From Streptomyces phaeoluteigriseus (GTDB taxonomy: Bacteria > Actinomycetota > Actinomycetes > Streptomycetales > Streptomycetaceae): DNA of 64,000 bases. Where the stretch lies: assembly GCF_001896135.2 (NCBI RefSeq), contig NZ_MPOH02000009.1, forward strand, positions 524,139 through 588,138, written 5' to 3'. Positions 39,628 through 48,667 of the stretch are shown here, one piece after another; the stretch's first letter is position 1; every line of letters begins with the position of its first letter. Below the pieces are notes generated by a model that did no database searches, was not told the DNA's origin, and was given only the letters and a program-made list of their open reading frames with translations. The position numbers and the translations under genes are program-made.

Positions 39628-39858
39628 TCAACGCTCCTCTTCGGGGATGCGTCCCGCGTCGAGGTCCGCGATGAACCGCTCCAGCCGCCTTGTCGCGTCG
39701 GCGAGATCGTGTTTGGCCGCGGCCGTAATGACCAGCAGCTTCCGGGTCAGCGCCATCCGTACGCCCTCCGGGACTTGCAGTGCGCGCACTCTTGCGTGCG
39801 CTTCCTTGAGTTGGTTCGCGACCGCCGTATAGAGCTCGAGTTGGCCGTCGTGTCCCAT
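39628..39858 (-). CDS. Small helical conserved protein
   Basis: 76 residues from ATG 39858 (MGHDGQLELYTAVANQLKEA). Predicted all-helical, with charged helices LKEAHARVRALQVPEG and DLADATRRLERFIADLDAG. It is conserved in synteny next to hupS in streptomycetes. The function is unknown. A longer upstream frame is basic and low-complexity and is rejected. Confidence 0.7.
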   Translation of the reverse strand: MGHDGQLELYTAVANQLKEAHARVRALQVPEGVRMALTRKLLVITAAAKHDLADATRRLERFIADLDAGRIPEEER

Positions 39859-40218
39859 GCACAGATTGTGCCATCTGGGGCGAGTTGTCGCCCGCCCAGG
39901 GGGCAACTGGCGCCTCGGACGGCGCTCCCGGCACCTCGGCAGGTCGCGGCCTCGTTGGCCGCCTACCCCGGCAACCACCGTCGTAACGTGGGACGTTGGG
40001 AGATACGGCGAAGATCGGCGAGGCCGAACGGGTGCAGACACTGGCCGTCACCCCGATCGGCCGATCGGGGGTACGGAGGGGGTTCTCGGTGGCCGGAATT
40101 CGACCAGAGCCGGTCGCCTTCGGCCGGGGGTGAGGCCGAGATCAGGACCAGACCGGGTCCGACTCAGGCCCGGATCTGATCCGGTGCAGATCCGGCTCGG
40201 ATCCGGATCAGATCTCGA
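39859..40218. repeat. Gene-free region with GATC cluster downstream of leuD
   Basis: No gene seen in 360 bases. From 40139 to about 40230 GATC recurs about nine times in partly palindromic units such as GGATCTGATCCGG and CGGATCCGGATCAGATC, running into the leuD stop codon. The repeats can fold into alternative hairpins and may form the leuCD terminator. Confidence 0.5.
40051..40070. promoter_or_regulatory. Perfect 20-base palindrome
   Basis: CCCCGATCGGCCGATCGGGG is self-complementary over 20 bases, without loop spacing. It lies about 150 bases downstream of leuD and 195 bases upstream of the small helical gene start. It could be an operator or simply part of the GATC-rich repeat field. Confidence 0.4.
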
Positions 40219-40812
40219 TCAGATCTGGAGCGTCCTCGGCTTGTACGACGGCCGCTTGGCCTCGTACGCGGCGATGTCGGGCTCGTTCTGGAGCGTGATG
40301 GAGATGTCGTCCAACCCGTTCAGCAGCCGCCAGCGGGCGTTCTCGTCGAGTTCGAAGGCCGCGGTGATGCCCTCGGCGCGCACCTCGCGCCGCTCGAGGT
40401 CGACCGTGATCTCGGCGGTGGGGTCCTGCTCGGTCAGCTCCCACAGCGCGTCCACGATCTGCTGCTCCAGAAGGACCGTGAGCAGGCCGTTCTTCAGCGA
40501 GTTGCCGCGGAAGATGTCGGCGAAACGGGAGGAGATCACGGTCTTGAAGCCGAAGTTCTGGAGCGCCCAGACGGCGTGCTCGCGGGACGAACCGGTGCCG
40601 AAGTCGGGGCCGGCGACCAGGACGGTCGCGCCCTCGCGCTCGGGCTGGTTGAGGATGAACGACGCGTCCTTGCGCCAGGCCTCGAACAGCCCGTCCTCGA
40701 ACCCGTCCCGCGTGACCTTCTTGAGCCAGTGAGCAGGGATGATCTGGTCGGTGTCGACGTTGGAGCGGCGCAGCGGGACGGCCCGGCCGGTGTGCGTGGT
40801 GAATGCTTCCAT
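40219..40812 (-). CDS. leuD: 3-isopropylmalate dehydratase small subunit
   Basis: Small subunit of isopropylmalate isomerase in leucine synthesis. 197 residues with [13 protein letters not shown] and the swivelling-domain motif [17 protein letters not shown]. It lies six bases after leuC on the minus strand. Confidence 0.97.
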   Translation of the reverse strand: MEAFTTHTGRAVPLRRSNVDTDQIIPAHWLKKVTRDGFEDGLFEAWRKDASFILNQPEREGATVLVAGPDFGTGSSREHAVWALQNFGFKTVISSRFADIFRGNSLKNGLLTVLLEQQIVDALWELTEQDPTAEITVDLERREVRAEGITAAFELDENARWRLLNGLDDISITLQNEPDIAAYEAKRPSYKPRTLQI

Positions 40813-40818
40813 GACTGA

Positions 40819-42249
40819 TCAGACTCCAGCGGGCGTACGGGTCTCGGCGTCGGACAGGTCGGCCGGGGAGGCCAGGTGGCCCAGGACGGCCGTGGCGGCC
40901 GCGACCTGCGGCGACACCAGGTGCGTACGACCGCCCTTGCCCTGCCGGCCCTCGAAGTTGCGGTTGGAGGTGGACGCGGAGCGCTCACCCGGCGCCAGCT
41001 GGTCGGGGTTCATGCCCAGACACATCGAGCAGCCCGCGTGCCGCCATTCGGCTCCGGCCTCCTTGAAGACGACGTCCAGACCCTCGGAGACGGCCTGGAG
41101 ACCCACCCGCGCCGAACCGGGGACGACCAGCATCCGTACGCCGTCGGCGACTTTGCGGTCCTTCACGATCTCGGCGGCGGCGCGCAGGTCCTCGATCCGC
41201 CCGTTGGTGCAGGAACCTACGAAGACGGTGTCCACCTTGATGGAGCGCAGCGGCTGTCCGGCCGCCAACCCCATGTACTCCAGGGCCTTTTCGGCGGCGT
41301 TGCGCTCCGAAGCGTCTTCGTACGAAGCGGGGTCGGGGACGGTCGCCGAAAGCGGCGCACCCTGGCCCGGGTTGGTGCCCCAGGTGACGAACGGCGACAG
41401 TTCACCGGCCTTGATGACGACCTCGGCGTCGAACTCGGCGTCCTCGTCCGTCTTCAGCGTCTTCCAGTACGCGACGGCGGCGTCCCAGTCCTCGCCCTTG
41501 GGTGCGTGCGGGCGGCCCTCGAGGTACGCGAAGGTGGTCTCGTCGGGGGCGATCATGCCCGCGCGGGCGCCGGCCTCGATCGACATGTTGCAGATGGTCA
41601 TCCGGGCCTCCATCGAGAGCTTCTCGATGGCGGAGCCGCGGTACTCCAGGACGTAGCCCTGACCGCCGCCGGTGCCGATCCTCGCGATGATCGCCAGGAT
41701 CAGGTCCTTGGCGGTGACACCGTCGGGCAGTTCGCCGTCGACGGTGATCGCCATGGTCTTCGGGCGGGCCATCGGCAGCGTCTGGGTGGCCAGCACATGC
41801 TCGACCTGCGAGGTGCCGATGCCGAAGGCCAGGCCGCCGAAGGCGCCGTGCGTGGAGGTGTGGGAGTCACCGCAGACGACGGTCATGCCGGGCTGGGTCA
41901 GTCCGAGCTGCGGGCCGACGACGTGCACGACGCCCTGCTCGACGTCGCCCAGCGGGTGCAGCCGGACGCCGAACTCGGCGCAGTTCCTGCGCAGCGTCTC
42001 CAGCTGGATGCGCGAGACCGGGTCGGCGATCGGCTTGTCGATGTCGATGGTCGGGGTGTTGTGGTCCTCGGTGGCGATGGTGAGGTCGCGGCGGCGCACC
42101 TGTCGGCCGCCCTTGCGGAGGCCGTCGAAGGCCTGCGGGCTGGTCACCTCGTGCAGCAGGTGCAGATCGATGAAGAGGAGGTCGGGCTCGCCCTCGGCGC
42201 GCCGGACGACGTGGTCGTCCCAGACCTTCTCCGCGAGTGTCCTACCCAT
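40819..42249 (-). CDS. leuC: 3-isopropylmalate dehydratase large subunit
   Basis: Aconitase-family subunit, 476 residues from ATG 42249 ([15 protein letters not shown]). The [4Fe-4S] cluster cysteines are in [13 protein letters not shown] and [11 protein letters not shown], with [13 protein letters not shown] also typical. It is divergent from ndgR, whose product controls this operon in S. coelicolor. Confidence 0.97.
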   Translation of the reverse strand: MGRTLAEKVWDDHVVRRAEGEPDLLFIDLHLLHEVTSPQAFDGLRKGGRQVRRRDLTIATEDHNTPTIDIDKPIADPVSRIQLETLRRNCAEFGVRLHPLGDVEQGVVHVVGPQLGLTQPGMTVVCGDSHTSTHGAFGGLAFGIGTSQVEHVLATQTLPMARPKTMAITVDGELPDGVTAKDLILAIIARIGTGGGQGYVLEYRGSAIEKLSMEARMTICNMSIEAGARAGMIAPDETTFAYLEGRPHAPKGEDWDAAVAYWKTLKTDEDAEFDAEVVIKAGELSPFVTWGTNPGQGAPLSATVPDPASYEDASERNAAEKALEYMGLAAGQPLRSIKVDTVFVGSCTNGRIEDLRAAAEIVKDRKVADGVRMLVVPGSARVGLQAVSEGLDVVFKEAGAEWRHAGCSMCLGMNPDQLAPGERSASTSNRNFEGRQGKGGRTHLVSPQVAAATAVLGHLASPADLSDAETRTPAGV

Positions 42250-42456
42250 CGCTTTCCCTCCGACCGGCAAGCTGCGCCGGCCCAACTAGAGATCTTGTGG
42301 AGGCGGCAACGCGCCCCCTCCGGCTCACCGGCCGCCCCTGCTTACGGGCACCCGCCGCCAGGCCCGTTGGTCCTCGGGCCGCTGTGCATCCAAGGGTTGC
42401 GCGTCTCACGGAAAATTGAACTTGCGTTTCACAGAGTGAGACGGGAATATCGTTTC
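42250..42456. promoter_or_regulatory. Divergent leuC/ndgR control region
   Basis: 207 bases between divergent starts. The last 60 are AT-rich (around GGAAAATTGAACTTGCG and GGGAATATCG), fitting overlapping promoters. In S. coelicolor NdgR binds the leuCD promoter; I could not define an exact palindrome here. Confidence 0.5.
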
Positions 42457-43173
42457 ATGGACAACAGTAGCGGCGTAGGCGTTCTGGACAAGGCAGCCCT
42501 TGTCCTGAGCGCCCTGGAGTCCGGTCCGGCCACCCTCGCAGGCTTGGTCGCTGCCACCGGACTCGCACGACCCACGGCTCACCGTCTGGCCGTGGCTCTG
42601 GAACACCACCGTATGGTGGCGCGGGACATGCAGGGCCGATTCATTCTCGGCCCGCGCCTGGCCGAACTGGCGGCGGCGGCGGGCGAGGACCGCCTCCTCG
42701 CGACCGCCGGCCCGGTGCTCACCCACCTCCGTGACATCACGGGCGAGAGCGCCCAGCTCTACCGCCGCCAGGGCGACATGCGCATCTGCGTCGCCGCGGC
42801 GGAGCGCCTGTCGGGCCTGCGGGACACGGTCCCGGTCGGCTCGACGCTCACGATGAAGGCGGGCTCCTCGGCGCAGATCCTGATGGCCTGGGAGGAGCCC
42901 GAGCGCCTTCACCGCGGCCTCCAGGGCGCCCGCTTCACGGCGACGGCCCTGTCGGGCGTACGGCGCCGGGGCTGGGCCCAGTCCATCGGCGAGCGTGAGC
43001 CGGGCGTCGCGTCCGTCTCCGCGCCGGTGCGCGGCCCGTCGAACCGCGTGGTGGCCGCCGTCTCGGTGTCCGGTCCCATCGAGCGCCTCAGCCGCCACCC
43101 CGGCCGCATGCACGCCCAGGCGGTCATCGACGCCGCGGGCCGGCTGTCGGAGGCCTTGCGCCGCACCGGCTGA
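42457..43173 (+). CDS. ndgR: IclR-family regulator NdgR
   Basis: Amino-acid-dependent regulator of leucine genes and antibiotic production in streptomycetes. 238 residues from ATG 42457. The N-terminal helix-turn-helix is TLAGLVAATGLARPTAHRLA, and the C-terminal IclR effector domain shows GESAQLYRRQGDMRICVAAAE, VGSTLTMKAGSSAQ and SVSAPVRGPSNRVVAAVSVSG. It is divergent from leuC. Confidence 0.95.
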   Translation: MDNSSGVGVLDKAALVLSALESGPATLAGLVAATGLARPTAHRLAVALEHHRMVARDMQGRFILGPRLAELAAAAGEDRLLATAGPVLTHLRDITGESAQLYRRQGDMRICVAAAERLSGLRDTVPVGSTLTMKAGSSAQILMAWEEPERLHRGLQGARFTATALSGVRRRGWAQSIGEREPGVASVSAPVRGPSNRVVAAVSVSGPIERLSRHPGRMHAQAVIDAAGRLSEALRRTG

Positions 43174-43200
43174 CGCCGGCAGGAGACGGGGGACAGGATC

Positions 43201-43228
43201 CAGGGAACAGGGAACAGGGAACAGGGAC
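43201..43228. repeat. Tandem heptamer CAGGGAA, about four copies
   Basis: CAGGGAA repeats three times followed by CAGGGAC, in the gap between ndgR and the DUF4188 gene. It is a small slippage-prone array of no known function. Confidence 0.7.
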
Positions 43229-43280
43229 AGAGCGGGCCCCAACGCCGCGGCACGCTCCGCCCCCCTCCGATCCGGTCCCC

Positions 43281-43784
43281 CTACGAGGTCGGGGCGCGCC
43301 AGGCAAACCGGTCCTTCGCGGACCGCCCGCGCTCCCCCAACGGCACCTGACCGTGCGCCGCCGCGAGTCCGAAGGGCGGCATGTCGCCGTAGATCGCCTC
43401 GTACCGCCCCTCCGGCACGACGTACGCCTCGTGCCAGATGCCCACGTGCCCGCGCACCTTGCCGCCCCGTTCCATGCGGTTGACCCGGGCCCACACCTTG
43501 TGGTGGAAGGCGTCGGGCGCGCTCGCGTAGGCGTACAGCTTCTCCGCGGACTCCCAGTACTGGACGACGTAGTACGTCCTCGGTGATGCCGTCAGCAGCA
43601 CGCGGGAGAGCAGCCCGCGGCTCGGGTCCCTCTTCAGCTCGGCCAGCATGCGGAACATCGCGAGCATGACCGGCATCCACTGGTGCACGGCCCAGAAGTG
43701 GTTGACGCGCATCCCGATCAGCAGGACGACCACGTCACCGTGGGCGTCGGCGGTGGTGCGGTTGGCGGCGGGCCTGCCGGACAT
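43281..43784 (-). CDS. DUF4188 (heme/monooxygenase-like) protein
   Basis: 167-residue member of the DUF4188 family, ferredoxin-like proteins related to small antibiotic-biosynthesis monooxygenases. ATG 43784 (MSGRPAANRTT). Segments are VVVLLIGMRVNHFWAVHQW, TYYVVQYWESAEKLYAYAS and HVGIWHEAYVVPEGRYEAIYGDMP. It is divergent from a MerR gene 84 bases away and probably controlled by it. The substrate is unknown. Confidence 0.85.
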   Translation of the reverse strand: MSGRPAANRTTADAHGDVVVLLIGMRVNHFWAVHQWMPVMLAMFRMLAELKRDPSRGLLSRVLLTASPRTYYVVQYWESAEKLYAYASAPDAFHHKVWARVNRMERGGKVRGHVGIWHEAYVVPEGRYEAIYGDMPPFGLAAAHGQVPLGERGRSAKDRFAWRAPTS

Positions 43785-43868
43785 GCGCTCCCCCTCATGG
43801 TTGGTCAGCGGCGCTCCCCAAGCCGCTCGTGCTTGGATAGTCCCGCTGACCAAGGAGGGGCGCAAGGG

Positions 43869-44513
43869 ATGCGACTGGCCGAACTGAGCAAACGCAGCGG
43901 GGTGTCCACCGCGACGATCAAGTACTACCTGCGCGAGGGACTCCTGCGGCCCGGCCGCCAGGTCAACGCGACGACCGCCGAGTACGACGAGGAGCATCTG
44001 CGCCGACTACGGCTGGTGCGGGCCATGACCCAGGTGGGCCGGATGCCGGTGGCCACCGTCCGGGAGGTTCTCGGGCACGTCGACGACGACTCCCTGGGCC
44101 GCACGGTCCGCCTCGGCGCGGCCCTCTGGGCCCTGCCGCACGTCGCGGAACCGGACACGGACGACGAGCATCTCCAGGCCGCTCAGCGCGAGGCGGACGA
44201 ACTGCTGCGCACCCTGGGCTGGCGGAACGCCGAACTGCTCACCAGCATCTCGCCCGCCTACCGCTCGCTGGTGGTGGCGGTGGCCGCGATGCGTCGGCTC
44301 GACTACGACTGGGACGCCGAACTCCTCGTGTCCTACGCCCGGTTGATGCACCGCGCGGCCGTCCTCGACCTGGACTTCGTGGAGACGCGGGAGACGGAGG
44401 CGGAGCGGGTCGAGACGGCGGTGCTGGGCACGATCCTGGTCGAGCCGATGCTCCAGGCACTGCACCGGCTGGCCCAGGAGGAGGAGTCGGCACGACGGTA
44501 CGGCTTCGAGTGA
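43869..44513 (+). CDS. MerR-family transcriptional regulator
   Basis: 214-residue regulator from ATG 43869. The N-terminal winged helix MRLAELSKRSGVSTATIKYY is typical MerR, followed by REGLLRPGRQVNATTAEYDE and a long helical effector domain without the metal-binding cysteines of metal-responsive members. It shares an 84-base promoter region with the DUF4188 gene and ends at a strong terminator. Confidence 0.9.
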   Translation: MRLAELSKRSGVSTATIKYYLREGLLRPGRQVNATTAEYDEEHLRRLRLVRAMTQVGRMPVATVREVLGHVDDDSLGRTVRLGAALWALPHVAEPDTDDEHLQAAQREADELLRTLGWRNAELLTSISPAYRSLVVAVAAMRRLDYDWDAELLVSYARLMHRAAVLDLDFVETRETEAERVETAVLGTILVEPMLQALHRLAQEEESARRYGFE

Positions 44514-44543
44514 GCCGTACGCTCGTCGGCCCCCGGAAACGGC

Positions 44544-44573
44544 GAAGGCCCTCCACCGAGGTGGAGGGCCTTC
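44544..44573 (+). terminator. Terminator between MerR gene and tRNA cluster
   Basis: GAAGGCCCTCCACC / GGTGGAGGGCCTTC, a perfect stem with a short GA-rich loop. It serves the MerR gene and, being symmetric, the minus-strand tRNA transcript. Confidence 0.85.
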
Positions 44574-44582
44574 CCTGATGCG

Positions 44583-44655
44583 TACCCCCGACCGGATTCG
44601 AACCGGCGCTACCGCCTTGAGAGGGCGGCGTGCTAGGCCGCTACACAACGGGGGC
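44583..44655 (-). tRNA. tRNA-Glu (CTC)
   Basis: Minus-strand cloverleaf of 73 bases. Acceptor stem GCCCCCG/CGGGGGT, anticodon loop CTCTCAA with anticodon CTC, and T-loop GGTTCGAATCC. CCA is not encoded. Confidence 0.95.
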
Positions 44656-44683
44656 GAGGATCTTGCGTTTCCGCAGATCAGAG

Positions 44684-44755
44684 CTGGTCTACCTGGACTC
44701 GAACCAAGAATGACGGTACCAGAAACCGTAGTGTTGCCAATTACACCATAGACCA
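44684..44755 (-). tRNA. tRNA-Gln (CTG)
   Basis: Minus-strand 72-base cloverleaf. Acceptor TGGTCTA/TAGACCA, anticodon stem ACGGT/ACCGT with loop TTCTGGT (anticodon CTG), and T-loop GGTTCGAGTCC. Confidence 0.95.
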
Positions 44756-44775
44756 ATGTGGTTTAGACCTTTTCG

Positions 44776-44847
44776 TACCCCCGACCGGATTCGAACCGGC
44801 GCTACCGCCTTGAGAGGGCGCGTGCTAGGCCGCTACACAACGGGGGC
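44776..44847 (-). tRNA. tRNA-Glu (CTC), one base missing in anticodon stem
   Basis: Identical to the tRNA-Glu at 44583 except that one base of the 5' anticodon-stem strand is absent (at about 44819-44822), giving 72 bases and a shortened, misregistered stem. It is either a base-calling deletion like the gene lesions in this window or a nonfunctional copy. Confidence 0.85.
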
Positions 44848-44909
44848 CCTAGCGATCCTGCATCGACAACAACGGGTGCGACCCGGACTGTTCCCGCGGG
44901 AAGGATCTG

Positions 44910-44982
44910 TACCCCCGACCGGATTCGAACCGGCGCTACTGCCTTGAGAGGGCAGCGTGCTAGGCCGCTACACAACGGGGGC
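44910..44982 (-). tRNA. tRNA-Glu (CTC)
   Basis: 73-base cloverleaf like the first copy, but with a compensated pair in the anticodon stem (CTGCC/GGCAG instead of CCGCC/GGCGG). The anticodon loop is CTCTCAA. Confidence 0.95.
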
Positions 44983-45021
44983 TTTGCGGACGACATCCGC
45001 GGCGCAGATAAGCTCTGCGAG

Positions 45022-45093
45022 CTGGCCTACCTGGACTCGAACCAAGACTAACTGAACCAGAATCAGTCGTGCTGCCAATTACACCATAGGCCA
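45022..45093 (-). tRNA. tRNA-Gln (CTG)
   Basis: 72-base cloverleaf. Acceptor TGGCCTA/TAGGCCA, anticodon stem ACTGA/TCAGT with loop TTCTGGT. It is the first in transcription order of the minus-strand Gln-Glu-Glu-Gln-Glu cluster, which lies downstream of gltX and a HAD gene. Confidence 0.95.
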
Positions 45094-45184
45094 CTGGAAC
45101 TCAAGCCCCTGAGGGGATCTTGTTCTAGTTCGCTCCCCCGGGGCCCGGCCTTTCGGCCCGCTCCCCGGCGGCGCAGGAAGAACA

Positions 45185-45916
45185 TTACCCGAAGGTGGAC
45201 TGCGCTCCAAAACGGGTATCGGCGCGGAGGAGCGCGGGCAGTTCGGCGAGGGTGACGATCCGGTGCCGTCCGGACGGGAGGTCGACGGTGGCCGTGCCGC
45301 CGTGGCGGTCGATCCACACCGAGAGCAGTCCGGCGTCCGCCGCGCCCCGGCCGTCGATCTCCGGATGGTCGCCGACGTACGCCACCTCGTGCGGGGGCAG
45401 GCCGAGGGCCTCGCAGGCCGCGAGGAAGGCCGCGGCCTCGGGCTTGGAGACGCCCAGCTCGGCCGCGCACAGGATGGACTCGAAGCGGTCGTGGACGCCG
45501 AGGACGCGGAGCTTGTGGTCCTGGACGTGGATGCTGGAGTTGGAGAGCACCGCGTGCCGGTGACTGGCGGCGAGGGCGTCCAGGACGGGCAGGACGTCGG
45601 GGAAGAGGGCCCAGGCGGTCTCGTAGTGCACGAGGTAGCGCCGGAACCAGACGTCGGCCTCGGCGTCGGTCATCTCCCGCTCCAGGAAGGCCCGGACCCG
45701 GTCGCGGCGCTGTCCCTCGAAGGTCAGGCCCCCGGCGGAGAAGCGCGCCCACTGCTGTTCGGTGACCTCCCGCCACCGCTCCAGCGCCAGCTCGGCGCTG
45801 CCGTACCGGTCCAGGAGGCCCTCCGCCGCGAGGTGACTGCGCATGCCCTCGCGGTCGGCGGTGGTGTAGTCGAAGAGGGTGTCGTCGACGTCCCAGACGA
45901 CGGCTGTGATCGGCAT
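45185..45916 (-). CDS. HAD-superfamily hydrolase
   Basis: 243-residue phosphatase-type HAD protein from ATG 45916 (MPITAVVWDVDDTLFDY). Motif I DVDDT has both catalytic aspartates. Motif II AVLSNSS, motif III lysine in GVSKPEAAAF and motif IV YVGDHPEID follow. A helical cap of class C1 lies between I and II. The substrate is unknown. An in-frame ATG 14 codons upstream is possible but adds a Pro/Gly leader. Confidence 0.9.
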   Translation of the reverse strand: MPITAVVWDVDDTLFDYTTADREGMRSHLAAEGLLDRYGSAELALERWREVTEQQWARFSAGGLTFEGQRRDRVRAFLEREMTDAEADVWFRRYLVHYETAWALFPDVLPVLDALAASHRHAVLSNSSIHVQDHKLRVLGVHDRFESILCAAELGVSKPEAAAFLAACEALGLPPHEVAYVGDHPEIDGRGAADAGLLSVWIDRHGGTATVDLPSGRHRIVTLAELPALLRADTRFGAQSTFG

Positions 45917-46035
45917 GGCACCGACGGTACCCGGACCGGCTGGGGGTTCGGGGGTCATCCCCCGATGTCGGCAGCGTCGAAGAGGGTGTCGACCACGTCA
46001 CGGACGACGGCGGGCGGGCGCGTCCGGAACGACGA

Positions 46036-46066
46036 AGGTGCGGCACCCGGACGGGGTGCCGCACCT
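46036..46066. terminator. Terminator downstream of gltX
   Basis: AGGTGCGGCACCC / GGGTGCCGCACCT, a perfect 13-bp stem with a short loop, 18 bases beyond the gltX stop. Confidence 0.85.
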
Positions 46067-46083
46067 CACAGCCGTAGGACGAC

Positions 46084-47568
46084 TCACGCGGTGAGTTTCT
46101 CCAGGGCCGCGTCGATGCGCGACAGGGCCTTCTCCTTGCCCAGGATCTCCAGGGACTCGAAGAGGGGCAGGCCGACCGTGCGGCCGGTGACGGCGACGCG
46201 GACCGGGGCCTGGGCCTTGCCGAGCTTGAGGCCGTGGGCCTCGCCGGCGGCCAGGACGGCCTCCTTGAGGGACTCCGGGCTGCTCCAGTCGGCCGCGTCC
46301 AGCTTCTCGCGGGCGGTGACGAGCAGGGCGTCCGAGCCCTCCTTCATCGCCTTCGTCCAGCTCGCCTCGTCGACGGCCGGCTCGGCGAGGAAGAGGAAGT
46401 CGACGTTGTCGGTGATCTCGGAGAGGACCTTGAGGCGGGTCTGGGCGTGCGGGGCGATCGCCTGCCACTTCGTCTCGTCGAAGTCCTCCGGCGCCCAGGG
46501 GGCGAACGGGGCCCGCAGCCACGGGCGGCAGCGCTCGGTGAACTCCTTCACGTCGAGCAGGCGGATGTGGTCGGCGTTGATCGCCTCGCACTTCTTCAGG
46601 TCGAAGCGCGCCGGGTTGGGGTTCACGTCCGCGATGTCGAAGGCAGCGACCATCTCGGACATCGTGAAGATGTCCTGGTCGGCCGAGAGGGACCAGCCGA
46701 GCAGCGAGAGGTAGTTGAGCAGGCCCTCGGGCAGGAAACCGCGCTCGCGGTAGAGGTTGAGCGACGACTCCGGGTCGCGCTTGGAGAGCTTCTTGTTGCC
46801 CTCGCCCATCACGTACGGCAGGTGGCCGAAGGAGGGGATCTCCTTGGCGATGCCCAGCTCGATCAGCGCCTTGTACAGGGCGATCTGGCGGGGGGTGGAG
46901 GAGAGCAGGTCCTCGCCGCGCAGGACGTGGGTGATCTCCATCAGGGCGTCGTCGACCGGGTTGACCAGCGTGTACAGCGGGGCGCCGTTGGCGCGGACGA
47001 TGCCGTAGTCCGGGACGTTCTCCGGGGTGAAGGTCAGCTCGCCGCGGACCAGGTCGGTGAAGGTGATCGTCTCGTCGGGCATCCGGAAGCGGACGATCGG
47101 GGCGCGGCCCTGGGCCTGGTACTCCTCGACCCGCGCGGCGCTCAGGTCGCGGCAGTGGCCGTCGTAGCCGGACGGCCGGCCGGCGGCGCGGGCGGCGTCG
47201 CGGCGGGTGTCCAGCTCCTCCTGGGAGCAGTAGCAGCGGTAGGCGTGGCCGGCGGCGAGAAGCTTCTCGGCTACGTCCTTGTAGAGGTCCATCCGCTGCG
47301 ACTGGCGGTACGGCGCGTGCGGGCCGCCGATCTCGGGGCCCTCGTCCCAGTCGAAGCCGAGCCAGCGCATGGCGTCGAGGAGCTGCCCGTAGGACTCCTC
47401 GGAGTCGCGGGCCGCGTCGGTGTCCTCGATGCGGAAGACCAGGGTGCCCTGGTGGTGACGCGCGAACGCCCAGTTGAACAGGGCGGTGCGGACCAGGCCC
47501 ACGTGGGGGTTACCGGTGGGCGACGGACAGAAACGGACGCGTACGGGGGAGCCGGGTGCGCTAGCCAC
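46084..47568 (-). CDS. gltX: Glutamyl-tRNA synthetase
   Basis: Class I synthetase charging tRNA-Glu (and probably tRNA-Gln for transamidation). GTG 47568 ([19 protein letters not shown]) gives 494 residues; it overlaps the FAH-family stop by eight bases. HIGH-type motif [11 protein letters not shown] and KMSKS-type KLSKRDPE are present. Three tRNA-Glu and two tRNA-Gln genes lie within 3 kb downstream. Confidence 0.97.
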   Translation of the reverse strand: MASAPGSPVRVRFCPSPTGNPHVGLVRTALFNWAFARHHQGTLVFRIEDTDAARDSEESYGQLLDAMRWLGFDWDEGPEIGGPHAPYRQSQRMDLYKDVAEKLLAAGHAYRCYCSQEELDTRRDAARAAGRPSGYDGHCRDLSAARVEEYQAQGRAPIVRFRMPDETITFTDLVRGELTFTPENVPDYGIVRANGAPLYTLVNPVDDALMEITHVLRGEDLLSSTPRQIALYKALIELGIAKEIPSFGHLPYVMGEGNKKLSKRDPESSLNLYRERGFLPEGLLNYLSLLGWSLSADQDIFTMSEMVAAFDIADVNPNPARFDLKKCEAINADHIRLLDVKEFTERCRPWLRAPFAPWAPEDFDETKWQAIAPHAQTRLKVLSEITDNVDFLFLAEPAVDEASWTKAMKEGSDALLVTAREKLDAADWSSPESLKEAVLAAGEAHGLKLGKAQAPVRVAVTGRTVGLPLFESLEILGKEKALSRIDAALEKLTA

Positions 47569-48337
47569 GCTTGACAACCTTGTTGGTGAGAGTGCCGATG
47601 CCTTCGATGCTGACGGAGACCTCGTCGCCGACAGCGAGCGGGCCGACCCCTGCCGGGGTGCCCGTGAGGATCACGTCGCCCGGGAGCAGCGTCATGGCCT
47701 CGGTGATGTTGACGATCAGATCCTCGATGGAGTGGATCATCTCGCTGGTGCGGCCGAGCTGCCGCTGCTGCCCGTTGACCGTGAGCTGGACGGTGAGGTC
47801 GCCGGGGTCGAGGTCGGTCTCCACCCAGGGGCCGAGCGGGCAGGCGGAGTCGAAGCCCTTGGCCCTGGCCCACTGCTTCTCGCGCTTCTGGACGTCCCGC
47901 GCGGTGATGTCGTTGGCGCAGGTGTAGCCGAAGATCACGTCCTTGACGCGTTCGCGCGGGACCTCGCGGCACATCCGGCCGATGACGACGGCCAGTTCGG
48001 CCTCGTGGTGGAGGTCCTCGGAGAAGGGCGGGTACTGGATGTCGTCCCCGGGTCCGACCACGGAGGTGGACGGCTTGAAGAAGGCGAACGGGGCGTCGGG
48101 CACCTCGTTGCCGAGTTCGCGTGCGTGCTCGGCGTAGTTGCGGCCGAAGGCCACGACCTTGCTGGGGAGCACGGGCGGCAGGAGCCGGACCTTGCTCAGC
48201 GGCACCTTCGTGCCGGAGAGCTCGTGTTCCGTGAACGGGATGCCCTTGATGATGTCGAGGACGAGCTCGTCCGGCTTGTCGCCCTCGACCGCGCCGAAGG
48301 CGACGTTCCCGTCGATGGAGAACCTGGCGATGCGCAC
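47561..48337 (-). CDS. Fumarylacetoacetate hydrolase family protein
   Basis: 258-residue FAH-fold enzyme (258-280 is usual), probably a decarboxylase, isomerase or hydrolase of 2-oxo acids. Metal-binding signature [13 protein letters not shown], then [14 protein letters not shown] and [15 protein letters not shown]. Its stop overlaps the gltX start, so the two are co-transcribed. The exact substrate is not predictable. Confidence 0.92.
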   Translation of the reverse strand: MRIARFSIDGNVAFGAVEGDKPDELVLDIIKGIPFTEHELSGTKVPLSKVRLLPPVLPSKVVAFGRNYAEHARELGNEVPDAPFAFFKPSTSVVGPGDDIQYPPFSEDLHHEAELAVVIGRMCREVPRERVKDVIFGYTCANDITARDVQKREKQWARAKGFDSACPLGPWVETDLDPGDLTVQLTVNGQQRQLGRTSEMIHSIEDLIVNITEAMTLLPGDVILTGTPAGVGPLAVGDEVSVSIEGIGTLTNKVVKRG

Positions 48338-48394
48338 GGGTTGGTTGGCCCCTTGACTGAGCTGGCTGGAGTCTGACGCTCCAGGCTAACGCGG

Positions 48395-48422
48395 AAGGGC
48401 GTCCCCGGCCGGGGACGCCCTT
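48395..48422 (-). terminator. Terminator after the small ANPRRT-peptide gene
   Basis: AAGGGCGTCCCC-GGCC-GGGGACGCCCTT, a perfect 12-bp stem, 60 bases past the peptide gene stop. A short direct repeat TGACATCCGTGG (two copies) follows at about 48422-48446. Confidence 0.8.
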
Positions 48423-48481
48423 GACATCCGTGGTGACATCCGTGGCCGGCCGCTCCGAGCATCCGGCGGCCGGCGCGCGTA

Positions 48482-48667
48482 CTACTGGGCGGAGGAGGTC
48501 ACCGGGATCTCCATGAGGATGGTGCGCCTGGGGTTGGCGGTCTGGGCCGGGAGGTCGACGGAGTGCTCCTGCTGCTCCGGGAGCCCCAGTGCGTCGGCGT
48601 CCTTGAGGTGCGCCAGCGTCGTGCGCCGCGGGTTCGCGATCTTGTGGAACATCGTCGTCGTCTTCAC
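48482..48667 (-). CDS. Small peptide with duplicated ANPRRT motif
   Basis: 61-residue peptide from GTG 48667 (an internal ATG at 48652 would give 56). The motif IANPRRTTLAHL (10-21) recurs as TANPRRTILMEI (43-54), separated by an acidic linker (KDADALGLPEQQEHSVDLPA). There is no signal peptide, membrane segment or cysteine. It has its own terminator and a long gene-free upstream region, so it appears to be an independent unit. I recognise no family, and no modification enzyme is adjacent. Confidence 0.65.
   Translation of the reverse strand: MKTTTMFHKIANPRRTTLAHLKDADALGLPEQQEHSVDLPAQTANPRRTILMEIPVTSSAQ

Noticed and set aside
39859..40230. CRISPR-like array
   Set aside because: The GATC units are irregular, palindromic and lack spaced direct repeats or cas genes.
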